Origin: SIAF01 sp046152955
GTDB lineage: Bacteria > Planctomycetota > Planctomycetia > Planctomycetales > Planctomycetaceae
Direction: 5' to 3'
DNA length: 63,517 nt
NCBI GenBank assembly: GCA_046152955.1
Contig: JBJXGA010000401.1
Location: 1-63,517 of the forward strand
The position numbers and the translations under genes are program-made. Under the pieces are notes generated by a model. That model saw only the letters and a program-made list of their open reading frames with translations, was not told the DNA's origin and ran no database searches. Shown here in pieces: positions 8,483 to 17,638 of the stretch. The stretch's first letter is position 1; every line of letters starts with the position of its first letter.

Positions 8483-9310
8483 TCATGCCGCGCGGCGCGG
8501 CGCCGCCGGGGCGACAAACGGAGGACGCACGATCTTGTGTTCGGGGTGCAGGCCCCATTTTCTGAGGAATCGAACATACGACTTCAGATGCAACCAGGCG
8601 TCGCGCGACCAGAGCCTGCGGCTGGCGCGCTGTTCCAGGTGGTAGCCATAGGTGGCGTCGTTCAGCAGGACGGTCCAGCCCCCCAGTGCCATCCGCAGGC
8701 AGAAATCGACATCTTCAAAGTATTTGCGAAACCCGGCATCCAGCCCCCCCACCTGCGCCACCGCTTCCCGGCGGACCATCAAAAAACAGCCGGATAGCCA
8801 GTTGCATTCCAGAGGGCGATCGCGCGGGCGATCGGCGTACAAGTAGGTGTCGATCGTCCCCTGCATCCACCGCGCCAACCCCAGCCGCCTCGCAACGATC
8901 GTCGCGGGGGATTGAAATCGGCGGGCGGGAAAGGCATCGCTGCCATCGGCGTGGTACAACCGGCAGCCGCTGACCCCGCATTCGGGGTGCTGGTCCATGA
9001 ACTGCACCATCCGCGCCACACACTGTTCGGCCGGTTCGAAGACCATGTCGGTGTTGAGCAACAAAGCATACCGGGCAGACGACGCTTTGAGGATCAGATT
9101 GAGGTTCTCCGCATACCCCAGGCGGGACGCATTGCACAGCACCTGCGTCTCTTGGAAATACCCGGTCCAGGGGGCGACCCCGCGCTCCGATGCGTTGTCC
9201 ACCAGCAGCAGCCGCATGCTCACCGAGTCTCCTGACCGAGCCAGGGACTCCAGGAGCGGCGGCATGAAGTGGTCTTCGTAGGTGTAGATGATGCCGAGAT
9301 CGACGTCCAT
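8483..9310 (-). CDS. Family 2 glycosyltransferase (rhamnosyltransferase-like)
   Basis: The product of about 275 residues opens with DVDLGIIYTYEDHFMPPLLE and LLLVDNASERG. A donor-site block follows (LNLILKASSARYALLLNTDM, with NTD as the DxD equivalent), then SGCRLYHADGS and the GT2 'GGLDAGFRKYFEDVDFCLR' acceptor/catalytic block. This arrangement is typical of WbbL-like GT2 enzymes that add rhamnose or a similar sugar. I chose the ATG at 9310 because the GT2 fold begins right after it. A GTG at 9367 would add 19 residues, and neither start has a good ribosome-binding site. It lies upstream of the O-antigen ligase on the same strand and probably shares a transcript with it. Confidence 0.87.
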   Translation of the reverse strand: MDVDLGIIYTYEDHFMPPLLESLARSGDSVSMRLLLVDNASERGVAPWTGYFQETQVLCNASRLGYAENLNLILKASSARYALLLNTDMVFEPAEQCVARMVQFMDQHPECGVSGCRLYHADGSDAFPARRFQSPATIVARRLGLARWMQGTIDTYLYADRPRDRPLECNWLSGCFLMVRREAVAQVGGLDAGFRKYFEDVDFCLRMALGGWTVLLNDATYGYHLEQRASRRLWSRDAWLHLKSYVRFLRKWGLHPEHKIVRPPFVAPAAPRRAA

Positions 9311-9479
9311 GTCGCAGGAAAACCGGGGGGTGATTTTTGATACGGAAGGGTGCGGCGAACCCCTCACAACTTGTGGCCAGATAACATGATACGCCCGTTA
9401 GGTCAATCCCGGTTGCCCTCGCGGGTTCGCCGCGATGGGGCTACGCGAGCCGGGCCAATTTCGCTATAACCAAACGGCT

Positions 9480-11573
9480 ATGAAACACCAGCTTTCCGAA
9501 TCCCTCGCTTCGCGGACCTTCATCGGTCTGCTCCTGGCGCAGTTTACGGCGACCTTCAACGATCAGGCGATCCACATGGTCGCCGTCTTCTATGCGGTGG
9601 ATATGCTCGTGCGGTTTGTCCAGGTACCGCACATTGACGAAAAGGCGGTGGTGTCGATCGTCACCGCCTGCTTCATCGCCCCGTTTTTGCTCTTTTCGTC
9701 GTTCGCCGGGGCACTCGGAGATCGGTTCAGCAAACGCTCGGTGATCGTCTTTTGGAAAGTGGCTGAAGTCGGGATGATGGGGTTGGCCCTGGCGGGGCTG
9801 GCGCTGCCGCATGCCGTAGCGGTCGATTCCCCGAGCCTGCCCACGATGGCCACCCTGAGCGCCGCGCTGCTCATCGCCACGGTGTTTCTGATGGGGATGC
9901 ACAGCACGTTTTTCGTCCCCGCCAAGCTGGGAGCGATGCCCGAAATCCTGGAGGCGTCACTGCTGTCCCGTGGCAACGGGTTGCTGGAAGGGACGAGTTT
10001 CACCGCGCAAATCCTGGGAACGTCCGCAGGCGGCATTCTGTACGCCCTGCTCAAGGGGGAGGTCTCCGCCGGAAAATATTTGCCGGGGCGCGAGTGGATC
10101 ATCGGCGTGCTGTTGCTGGGACTGGCGCTGGTCGGGACGGTGACGGCGGCGCTGATGCGGCGGATTCCGGCGGCGGCCCCCGACGCCCGGTTGTCGTGGA
10201 GCTGGTGGCGCCCGCTGCAGGCCAATCTGACGATGCTGTGGCGCTCCAAGCCGTTGACGCTGGCGGTGACCGGCATCGCCTTTTGCGTCTTCATGACGCT
10301 GTTCCTCAGGCAGACGCTGCTTTATCAGGGGGAGTTGGAAAAGGAACTGGAGCATGCCCGTGTTCTGGTGGCGCAGTCCGAGGGGGACTTCAGCGAACGT
10401 GAGCCGACCGGGATCGATCGCTGGCTGGGGCGGGTGCTCCCAGGGCGGTTGGCGCGCGCCGCTCAAGAGCCCGAACTGCGAGTGGCCCTGCTGTTCGCGC
10501 TGGTGGGACTGGGGGTCGGTCTGGGGAGTCTGGTGGCGGGGTTCGTCTCCGGGCATCGGGTGGAACTGGGGCTGGTTCCCTTGGGGGCGGTGGTGATCGT
10601 CCTGTCGACGCTCCTTCCCGCCCTGATCGATCGCCATCCGGCGGTTTTCGTGGGGAGCCTGTTCGGCATCGGCTTCGGGGCCGGATTCTACCTGGTGCCG
10701 CTCTACACCCTGTTGCAACACCGGGCTCCCAAAGAGAGTAAGGGGAACGTCGTTTCGGCCAGCAATTTCGTCAACGTGCTGGGAGGGATCGTCTCCGTGG
10801 GACTGTTCTACCTCCTCACGTTCACTCTCGACAATCTGCTGGGGGCCGACCTCACGGAAGGTTCCGTGCTGGGTCAACCCGATAAGCTGCCGCGCTACGT
10901 CGAAGAACTCGAAGGGCAAATGTTGATCCCCAGGGCGTTGTTCCTGGCCGCTTGTCTCTTGGCGTGCGGAGCGATCGTGTTGCTGGTCCGCAAGATGCCC
11001 GATTTCTTCCTGCGGTCCTTGATCTGGCTCAAAGCCTGGGGACACGGCGCGCTTGAGTCGTCAGGGATCGAGAACATGCCGCTGGATGGACCGGTGATCC
11101 TGGTCACCAATGCCGATTCGCTCCCCTCCGCGCTCAACCTGACCGCTGCCGTGGATCGATACTTGCGCGTGGTGCTCGTCGAGGTACAGGCCCCCGGAAA
11201 CGACCAGCGACTCGTGCGACGGATGGCGCAACGTGCGGGAATGCTCACGCTGACCGGCGGCTCCACCGCCGCGGAGTGGGACCGCGTCGGTGATATCGGC
11301 GCTGCGACGCTGCAAGGAGGAGGGATGATGGCGCTTCCGGTGGCTGGTCCCGGCGAAGTGGCGCAGGTGGCGCGGCTCCTGGAACGATGGCAGCAAGTGG
11401 TTGCGGCGCCGCTGATCCCCGTGGCGTGCCGTCATCTGGAGGCGAGTGGCAAGTCCAAACGGCATTCCGAGGTGCACTTCGGACCAGCGCTCTCCCCACA
11501 GACCGACCTTGCCGCAGCCCAGCGCACCGTGCAAACCCTGAGCGTAACCAGCGATCATCCGGCAGCGCAGTAG
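9480..11573 (+). CDS. LplT-like MFS lysophospholipid transporter fused to a degenerate acyltransferase domain
   Basis: The ATG at 9480 gives 697 residues. Residues 1 to about 525 are an MFS transporter with the LplT-type opening (SRTFIGLLLAQFTATFNDQA and the A-loop GALGDRFSKRSVIVFWKVAE). LplT flips lysophospholipids inward for re-acylation by Aas. The C-terminal ~170 residues look like the PlsC domain of LplT-Aas fusions (GPVILVTNADSLPSALNL). However, the catalytic H-x4-D box is absent: Asn-Ala-Asp stands where His is expected. The acyltransferase part is therefore probably inactive or structural. A TATAAC hexamer at 9465-9470 lies only 9 bases before the ATG, and no ribosome-binding site is seen. 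The upstream open frame (from 9435) adds 15 residues unlike the family. Confidence 0.82.
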   Translation: MKHQLSESLASRTFIGLLLAQFTATFNDQAIHMVAVFYAVDMLVRFVQVPHIDEKAVVSIVTACFIAPFLLFSSFAGALGDRFSKRSVIVFWKVAEVGMMGLALAGLALPHAVAVDSPSLPTMATLSAALLIATVFLMGMHSTFFVPAKLGAMPEILEASLLSRGNGLLEGTSFTAQILGTSAGGILYALLKGEVSAGKYLPGREWIIGVLLLGLALVGTVTAALMRRIPAAAPDARLSWSWWRPLQANLTMLWRSKPLTLAVTGIAFCVFMTLFLRQTLLYQGELEKELEHARVLVAQSEGDFSEREPTGIDRWLGRVLPGRLARAAQEPELRVALLFALVGLGVGLGSLVAGFVSGHRVELGLVPLGAVVIVLSTLLPALIDRHPAVFVGSLFGIGFGAGFYLVPLYTLLQHRAPKESKGNVVSASNFVNVLGGIVSVGLFYLLTFTLDNLLGADLTEGSVLGQPDKLPRYVEELEGQMLIPRALFLAACLLACGAIVLLVRKMPDFFLRSLIWLKAWGHGALESSGIENMPLDGPVILVTNADSLPSALNLTAAVDRYLRVVLVEVQAPGNDQRLVRRMAQRAGMLTLTGGSTAAEWDRVGDIGAATLQGGGMMALPVAGPGEVAQVARLLERWQQVVAAPLIPVACRHLEASGKSKRHSEVHFGPALSPQTDLAAAQRTVQTLSVTSDHPAAQ

Positions 11574-11789
11574 GCAAGCCAGCGCAAACTACGAACTGGC
11601 GATCCAAGCGGCTGATCCGAGATATGTTCCGTAAGCGTGTGACCGGAAGCGTACTGGACGAGCTCGAACTCGGCCGCATCCGCCTCGCCTGAATGGTGAG
11701 CATTACCGCACGGGCAGATTTGGAAATCTACCCCACGTCTCAACCAGAATCCAATTGTCCAAGCATCAACGCGCTGTTATGCTTGAGAG

Positions 11790-13196
11790 ATGAAACCTTT
11801 TCATTCTTCAGACCGGGGCTCGACCCCCCACTCGTTTCGCGATCGACAGTCGAAACTCTCCCGGCGGCACATGCTGCAAGTGGGGATGTTGGGCTTGGGG
11901 GGGCTGGGACTTTCTCTGCCGGAGCTCCTCGCGGCTGAGGCGCTCCAGTCCGATTCGCGGCCAGCCGCCGATGCCTGCATTCTCATCTTTCTCGATGGCG
12001 GTCCCAGCCATCTGGACATGTGGGACATGAAGCCGGACGCTCCGGCGGGGATCCGCGGAGAATTCAACCCCATTGGGACGTCGCTCCCCGGCTACTTCAT
12101 GAGCGAGCATCTCCCGCGCCTGGCGCAGCATGCCCATCGGGGGACGATCGTCCGTTCGATGCATCACAGCGTCAACAACTCGCACGGCGCGGCGGTCTAT
12201 ACCTCACTCACGGGGCACGATCGGGGCGAAGTGGGGGGAGCGGCCAGCCCCAACGACTACCCCTGTCTGGGGGCCGTCCTGCAAAAATACCGCCCCACCA
12301 CCGCCGACACGCTGACGCAGGTTCATCTTCCCTACATCGTCAAGGAAGGGGCGGGGGGACCGCCGCAGCCTGGTTTTTTCGGAGGGATTCTGGGGCGCTC
12401 GTATGATCCGCTGTTCGTGCTCAAAGATCCCAACGCGCCTGATTTCGGCGTACCCGATTTGACGGTCCAGCCGGACGTGGCGGGAGCGCGCTTGCAGCAG
12501 CGGCGGCAGCTCTTCGAAGCATTGGACCCCCTTCCTGTCCGCGAGAGGGGGCCGCTGGTCGCGGGGGAGATGACCCGGATGCAAACCCGCGCCATGGACC
12601 TGCTGACTTCCGAACGGACGCAACGGGCGTTTCGACTCTCCGAGGAGAGTCCCACCGTTCGTGAAGCGTATGGCCGGAACATCTATGGGCAAAGCACGCT
12701 CCTGGCCCGGCGACTGATCGAAGCGGGGACACGGATGGTGACTGTCGCCTGGGCTCCCGACGCCAACGCCACTTGGGACACGCATGGGAGCAATTTCGCC
12801 AGTCTCAGGGGGCGGCTGCTGCCGCAACTGGACGCGGCCGGCTCCAGTTTGATCCAGGATCTGGCAGACCGCGGGATGCTCGACCGGACGCTGGTAGCGA
12901 TTTTTGGCGATTTTGGCCGGACTCCCAAGATCAACGCCAACAACGCCGGTCGCGACCACTGGAATTTCTGCTACAGCCTGATGCTCGTCGGGGGCGGCTT
13001 CAAGCAGGGACTGGTCTACGGGAGCAGCGACAAGATCGGCGCGTACCCCGCTTCGAACGCGCTGGTCCCCGGCGACATCCTGTCAACGATCTACCACCTC
13101 CTGGGGATGCAGCACGACTCGGAAATCCGCGACCAACTCAACCGCCCCCTGCGGCTGGTCCCCTCGGGAGACGTGGTCGGCGAGTTGCTGGCGTGA
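11790..13196 (+). CDS. DUF1501 domain-containing secreted protein
   Basis: This 468-residue protein has a Tat-type signal (SRRHMLQVGMLGLGGLGLSL). The DUF1501 core follows: ACILIFLDGGPSHLDMWDMK, then TIVRSMHHSVNNSHGAAVY and AIFGDFGRTPKINANNAGRD. The fold is related to alkaline phosphatase/sulfatase, and the Asp/His residues in these blocks correspond to metal-site positions. Planctomycetes carry many copies, usually paired with a DUF1549/DUF1553 gene. This copy stands alone. It would be exported folded to the periplasm. Its stop is 4 bp from the stop of the convergent DUF1570 gene. Confidence 0.93.
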   Translation: MKPFHSSDRGSTPHSFRDRQSKLSRRHMLQVGMLGLGGLGLSLPELLAAEALQSDSRPAADACILIFLDGGPSHLDMWDMKPDAPAGIRGEFNPIGTSLPGYFMSEHLPRLAQHAHRGTIVRSMHHSVNNSHGAAVYTSLTGHDRGEVGGAASPNDYPCLGAVLQKYRPTTADTLTQVHLPYIVKEGAGGPPQPGFFGGILGRSYDPLFVLKDPNAPDFGVPDLTVQPDVAGARLQQRRQLFEALDPLPVRERGPLVAGEMTRMQTRAMDLLTSERTQRAFRLSEESPTVREAYGRNIYGQSTLLARRLIEAGTRMVTVAWAPDANATWDTHGSNFASLRGRLLPQLDAAGSSLIQDLADRGMLDRTLVAIFGDFGRTPKINANNAGRDHWNFCYSLMLVGGGFKQGLVYGSSDKIGAYPASNALVPGDILSTIYHLLGMQHDSEIRDQLNRPLRLVPSGDVVGELLA

Positions 13197-13200
13197 GTCC

Positions 13201-14841
13201 TCAGGCTTTGGTCTTTTCCGCCCCCTCTTCGAGACGCTCGAAATCGGTCTTGAGCGTGCGCATGTAGCGCCGCCATTCCTGGTCCATGGCCTTGTGATCG
13301 GAGCCGAAGACTCGATTGAAGAGCTCTGTCAGCAAGGCGGGATTGAGCGCCACGTCGGGGGGGAGTTCTCCCAGAATGCGGTAGTAGGCCACAAAGTCCT
13401 TGAGTCGCGTCTCCAAAAGAAAATGAGTCAACGCCCAGGCCTGTGCGTAACCGTTGAGCGTGGCCCCCAATGAGCGGGCGCGGTCGAACACTTCGTCGCC
13501 GATGATGAAATCGATATTGGACAAGCTGCGGTGCTTTTCGACCATCTTGTAGAAGTCCAGTCGCTCTTCATTGACTGCGCCAATCCCAGCCCAAGTCGCG
13601 TTGCCGGGGGCTTCGAAATACGTCGCCAGCCCCTCGTGGACCCAACTGGGAATTTCAACGTGTCGTGGGAGCAGACCGGTGTTTCCCGCCATCTGATGGA
13701 CCGCCTCGTGGCTGACGACTGTGATGTCGGAGTTCTCGCGTTCGACTTCGATCAATAGGTCGATCGCTTTGACATAACGAATCAGTTCGGGGTTGTTTCG
13801 TTCCTTCTTGGCGGCGTCCGCTTCCTCGTGCATCACTTTTTGCACCTCTTCGAGCGCTTTGAACAGGTCGGTGGTGCCATGGTCGAAGAAGACCGACGTG
13901 TTGCTATTGTGTTCCCAGAATCCGGAGGCGCTGGCGAGCGCCGGACTGAGCCCGGTGGCAAAATCCGTGAAATCCTTGAACTCGTTGAACAGCACGACTT
14001 TCAGGCGGTCGCGCGGAATGTCCAACTCAACCCCCTGCGCATAAAAGAGCAGCATAAAGCTCTGGTACACCTGTTCCATGAGATCGAGCCGTTCCTGGGC
14101 GCGGTTCTTGCGCTTGCCTTTGGGCGGTTTTTCAGGGGTGTCGTGGAGCAGAATGTAATGAGGACTGGTGGCGATCCGCATCGCTCCCGAATCCTTGATG
14201 TAGCTCCGCAATTCCTTTTCCAACTCGGGGTTGTCGCGGACCGGTTCCTCCATCTGCCGTTTCAGTTCTTTGGTCCGCAAAGCCGCTTCATGCTGCGGGT
14301 CGATCTCCAGCGCCTTGTCGAGGGCGGAATAGAACTCCCGAAGCATTCCCTTCTTGAGCGCAAAGACTCCGGCTTTCATCATCGCATCGGCGTCTTTGTC
14401 ACGCGAGGCGACGTTGACTTTCTTCTGATACTCCTGCGCCGGGGTCGAAGCGCGCTTGATCTCCACGGTCTCCAGGCTGAAGATCAGCGGTTCTTTGATC
14501 GTGGGATGGTTGTAGGAGACAGTCTTGCCGTTGACCACGGCGCGACCGGGAAGGATGATCTTGCGGGCAGATGAACTCCTTCCCGAACCTCCGCCACCAG
14601 AGCCCATTCCCGGCGCCCCCATCCCCGGACCCAGTCCGGGGGCTCCCATCCCCGGCCCCATGCCGGGGGCGCCTCCCTGTTGGCCTCCGCCACGTCGGCC
14701 GCCGCGCTTTCCGCCACCACTGGAACCGCTCCCGGCCCGCGGCTTGCCCCCAATGTAGTAGATCAGAAAATCGGCCTGCAGTTCGGCGGTTATCGCCAGG
14801 AACAGAGGGAGAACGAGAAGCGCTTTTGGCAACCGGCTCAT
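13201..14841 (-). CDS. DUF1570 (peptidase MA-like) secreted protein with Gly/Pro repeats
   Basis: The ATG at 14841, with GAGG upstream, gives 546 residues starting MSRLPKALLVLPLFLAITAE, a signal peptide. Residues about 35-85 are Gly-rich, with GAPGMGPGMGAPG-type repeats. The C-terminal half carries the metallopeptidase-like motif VSHEAVHQMAGNTG and the downstream WVHEGLATYFEAPG, as in DUF1570 proteins of the MA clan. The HEAVHQ sequence keeps both His of an HExxH-like site (HEAVH). The substrate is unknown. The next gene upstream on the same strand also has long Gly/Pro repeats and could be in the same operon (57 bp gap). Confidence 0.87.
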   Translation of the reverse strand: MSRLPKALLVLPLFLAITAELQADFLIYYIGGKPRAGSGSSGGGKRGGRRGGGQQGGAPGMGPGMGAPGLGPGMGAPGMGSGGGGSGRSSSARKIILPGRAVVNGKTVSYNHPTIKEPLIFSLETVEIKRASTPAQEYQKKVNVASRDKDADAMMKAGVFALKKGMLREFYSALDKALEIDPQHEAALRTKELKRQMEEPVRDNPELEKELRSYIKDSGAMRIATSPHYILLHDTPEKPPKGKRKNRAQERLDLMEQVYQSFMLLFYAQGVELDIPRDRLKVVLFNEFKDFTDFATGLSPALASASGFWEHNSNTSVFFDHGTTDLFKALEEVQKVMHEEADAAKKERNNPELIRYVKAIDLLIEVERENSDITVVSHEAVHQMAGNTGLLPRHVEIPSWVHEGLATYFEAPGNATWAGIGAVNEERLDFYKMVEKHRSLSNIDFIIGDEVFDRARSLGATLNGYAQAWALTHFLLETRLKDFVAYYRILGELPPDVALNPALLTELFNRVFGSDHKAMDQEWRRYMRTLKTDFERLEEGAEKTKA

Positions 14842-14898
14842 GGCGGCCTCATAATGAAAAAACGGGAACGTGGAAACCATCAATATCGCTGCGTAGGA

Positions 14899-17265
14899 TC
14901 AGTCGTGTTCAAGTTTCACGAACTGCTCCATGTCGATCGTTTCGGCGCCATGCATCGTACACATCGCCTTGAAGACTTCCGGATCAATGTCGGCGGAAAT
15001 CGTCCGGGCCGATCCGTCGGCGAACAACACAAACGCTCCCGGTTTTTCCAAACCTCGGGAACCAAATCCGGAAAACTTGTCAAAATAGGGGGCGCGGGCG
15101 CCGCGAATCGTCGCCCCGCCTGCCTGAATCCACGGGGCGACCACCTCCCCCGTGCCGATCGTCATGATCGTCTGACTCGTCCCATCGGTGATGTCGCTCG
15201 TTTTGGCCACTTCGTCGTAACCAAATATTCCCGCCCGCGGATCGCTCCGGGGCAATTCCGCCGCCACCATGTTGCGGCCTGATTCGAGTCCCGACATGCC
15301 GGCGAAATGGGTCAGCGGCAAGCCATCAAAAGGAAACCCGTCCCAGTGTTGCCGCGGATCCAGTGGATTGAGGAACGCCGGAACCGAAGTGAAGGCAAAC
15401 GGAATGTTCTGCTTCTCGGCCCAGGTCTTTTTGTAGTTGAATGAATTGTAGAGTACTTCATGGCCGACGAACGGGAGCAGTTCGGTCATCCAGCTATAGT
15501 GGGCGCGCAGCGCCAGATTCCGAGAGTCCACCACACGCCGCACCCCTTTAAGACTGTCGGGTTTGGCTGTCGGCCATTGGTTCAGCCCAAAAGCCTGCAT
15601 CGCCAGAGTCCCTTCGAACACGCCATCCGGGATCGATGTAGCGCCGGTGGCGCCGAACGCATCGTTGATAAATTTGCTGACGAATGCCATCCCCTCCGTT
15701 GGGAGTTGCAGTGTGAGCTGAATATTCTCCCCTTTTCGCTGGATTTGGATGGGAATTGTCCGACCCCCGCCGCCACCCCCACCCGCTCCGGGCATCCCGC
15801 CCGGCATGCCTCCAGGCATTCCCCCTGGCATGCCACCGGGCATCCCACCGGGCATCCCACCGGGCATCCCACCCGGCATCCCACCCGGCATTCCCCCTGG
15901 CGGACCCCCCGGTTGACCCGGTTGACCAGGAGCGCCTTGAAAGCCGTTCGGCGCCCCTGGAGCGCCAGGCGCACCCCCTGGCATCCCACCCGGCATGCCC
16001 CCTGGCATCCCACCCGGCATCCCTCCGCCACCGCCGGACGCCGACTGACTTTTCCGGTGCTCGTCCAGACGATTTTGAACTGCCGTCGCTTCGGCTTCGG
16101 TCTTGAAACTCAAACCGATCGCCAAATCCACGGTGTTGGAATTGCTCGACCCACCTCCCCCTGGTGATCCGCCGGGCATTCCCCCAGGCATCCCGCCCGG
16201 CATGCCACCAGGAGCTCCACCCGGCATTCCACCCGGTGGCCCTCCAGCACCACCAGGAGCGCCACCCGGTGCGCCACCGGGAGCGCCTCCACCAGGCATT
16301 CCACCGGGCGCTCCGCCAGGCATCCCCCCAGGCGCGCCGCCGGGCATGCCGCCTGGGGCGCCTCCGGGTGCTCCTCCCCCGGCCCCTGCCGCTGTGGGGG
16401 CGGTCCCTCCAAACGCCACGGCAATGCCTCGCGTCTCCAGGAATTCATCGAAGAGTTGTTCGAATAGGTCGAAATCTCTGCTGGCGAGCCAATGCTTCGT
16501 CGCAGCGCTGTCTCCCGCAATCCAAAAATACGGATTCACGCGCTGAGTCGCCGTCAAACTTTGTCGCACTGGTCCCGGTTTTCCCGGTTGCAGCGCCGCA
16601 GCGATCGAATCATGCCGGCCGATCAACAGCGTCCGTTCATCGATATAGGCCACGACGTTCTTGTAGATCGGGTTGGCCGGCAACGGGTGAATCGAGGCAT
16701 TGCTGATTCGCTCGGATTCCCCGCCAGCCCCCAAACCGGAAGTCACCCCCGCGGCACTGTAGGCGGCCTTGGTCCGGACGGCGATCACCAGGTCTCCCGA
16801 GCCACGATTCGTTCCCGACCAAAGTTGATCGATCTGGTCGGTCTTGATCCCCCCCCGTTCCAGGATCGCCAGGATCGGTTGAAAGGAACCCATCAGCCGC
16901 GCGCCGACGGTGTGGTTCTTATCGCTGATCACCGAGAGATTTGCCCCGGTCGCCAGGCTCAGGCTGGGTGGGATGTAGTTGAGCAGGTCTTGCGTGGCGG
17001 CGGTCTGCTTGGAGGTGTTCGCCTTGCCGCCGCCGCCAGGCGCGCCCCCTGGCGCGCCTCCCGGAGCGCCCCCCGCCATCCCAGCGCCTGGGCCCCCTGC
17101 GCCGCCACCCGGAGCACCGGCCGGCGCGCCTCCCGCTCCGCCTCCCCCGGCCTGTGCCCCTTGCGCCGGCTGGGAGTCACTGCTGGAACTGTCGTCCCCA
17201 GAACCACAGCCTGTAATGCCAGCCGTGAGAAACGCCAACACGATCCACCACTGCCATCTGGGCAT
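14899..17265 (-). CDS. DUF1559-like lipoprotein with long Gly/Pro/Met repeats
   Basis: The ATG at 17265 follows AGGAAG and gives 788 residues. The N terminus is a lipoprotein signal (WWIVLAFLTAGITGC), so the mature protein should be lipid-anchored at that Cys. Three low-complexity blocks of Gly-Gly-Ala/Met-Pro repeats occur near residues 39-82, 294-369 and 411-499. The C-terminal part has the DUF1559 hallmark (PGAFVLFADGSARTISADID) and a preceding DITDGTSQTIMTIGTGE segment, both seen in planctomycete prepilin-like DUF1559 proteins. Unlike typical members, no pilin-like N-terminal methylation motif is present. The repeats are codon-level repeats of 9-12 bases and could vary in length between strains. 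It probably forms an extended surface or periplasmic structure. Confidence 0.8.
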   Translation of the reverse strand: MPRWQWWIVLAFLTAGITGCGSGDDSSSSDSQPAQGAQAGGGGAGGAPAGAPGGGAGGPGAGMAGGAPGGAPGGAPGGGGKANTSKQTAATQDLLNYIPPSLSLATGANLSVISDKNHTVGARLMGSFQPILAILERGGIKTDQIDQLWSGTNRGSGDLVIAVRTKAAYSAAGVTSGLGAGGESERISNASIHPLPANPIYKNVVAYIDERTLLIGRHDSIAAALQPGKPGPVRQSLTATQRVNPYFWIAGDSAATKHWLASRDFDLFEQLFDEFLETRGIAVAFGGTAPTAAGAGGGAPGGAPGGMPGGAPGGMPGGAPGGMPGGGAPGGAPGGAPGGAGGPPGGMPGGAPGGMPGGMPGGMPGGSPGGGGSSNSNTVDLAIGLSFKTEAEATAVQNRLDEHRKSQSASGGGGGMPGGMPGGMPGGMPGGAPGAPGAPNGFQGAPGQPGQPGGPPGGMPGGMPGGMPGGMPGGMPGGMPGGMPGGMPGGMPGAGGGGGGGRTIPIQIQRKGENIQLTLQLPTEGMAFVSKFINDAFGATGATSIPDGVFEGTLAMQAFGLNQWPTAKPDSLKGVRRVVDSRNLALRAHYSWMTELLPFVGHEVLYNSFNYKKTWAEKQNIPFAFTSVPAFLNPLDPRQHWDGFPFDGLPLTHFAGMSGLESGRNMVAAELPRSDPRAGIFGYDEVAKTSDITDGTSQTIMTIGTGEVVAPWIQAGGATIRGARAPYFDKFSGFGSRGLEKPGAFVLFADGSARTISADIDPEVFKAMCTMHGAETIDMEQFVKLEHD

Positions 17266-17638
17266 GATGCACTTCCTGGGAATGTTCACATCGGAACCGA
17301 AATCGACGCTCGCCTTCGCCCACACGTGGGGTCTTGCAGGCCCGTGAGGCAATCGTCGCCTGCCCGAAATGGGCCACTCCTGAGTGTCTCAAACTGGGCC
17401 GGAGAAGTCAACAAGGAGCCGCGGATCGACCGCGATTCTGCGGTTCCGACCTCCATTGAATCCCGCGGATTCCAGCGAAACGATTCCGCTTTGCGGTTCC
17501 GCGTCGCGACGCGCGACATCCGGGCGCGGGGGGGGCACGAATTCGGCTGAAGCGATCGATCGGTGCATTCAGGCATTTTCAGAAGTGGCCAGACATTGAC
17601 GTGCCCCGACGGCTTGACGTTTCACGGTCCAGGCGGGG
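17266..17638. other. Intergenic region upstream of the DUF1559-like lipoprotein gene
   Basis: These 373 bp lie between two minus-strand genes and should hold the promoter of the lipoprotein gene and the end of the porin transcript. I see no gene. A perfect 12-bp palindrome GCGTCGCGACGC sits at 17501-17512; no function can be assigned. Confidence 0.45.

Noticed and set aside
15775..16385. Repeated short units that could be mistaken for a CRISPR array
   Set aside because: The repeats are 9-12 bp, directly adjacent and in frame as Gly/Pro/Met codons inside a protein gene; there are no spacers.
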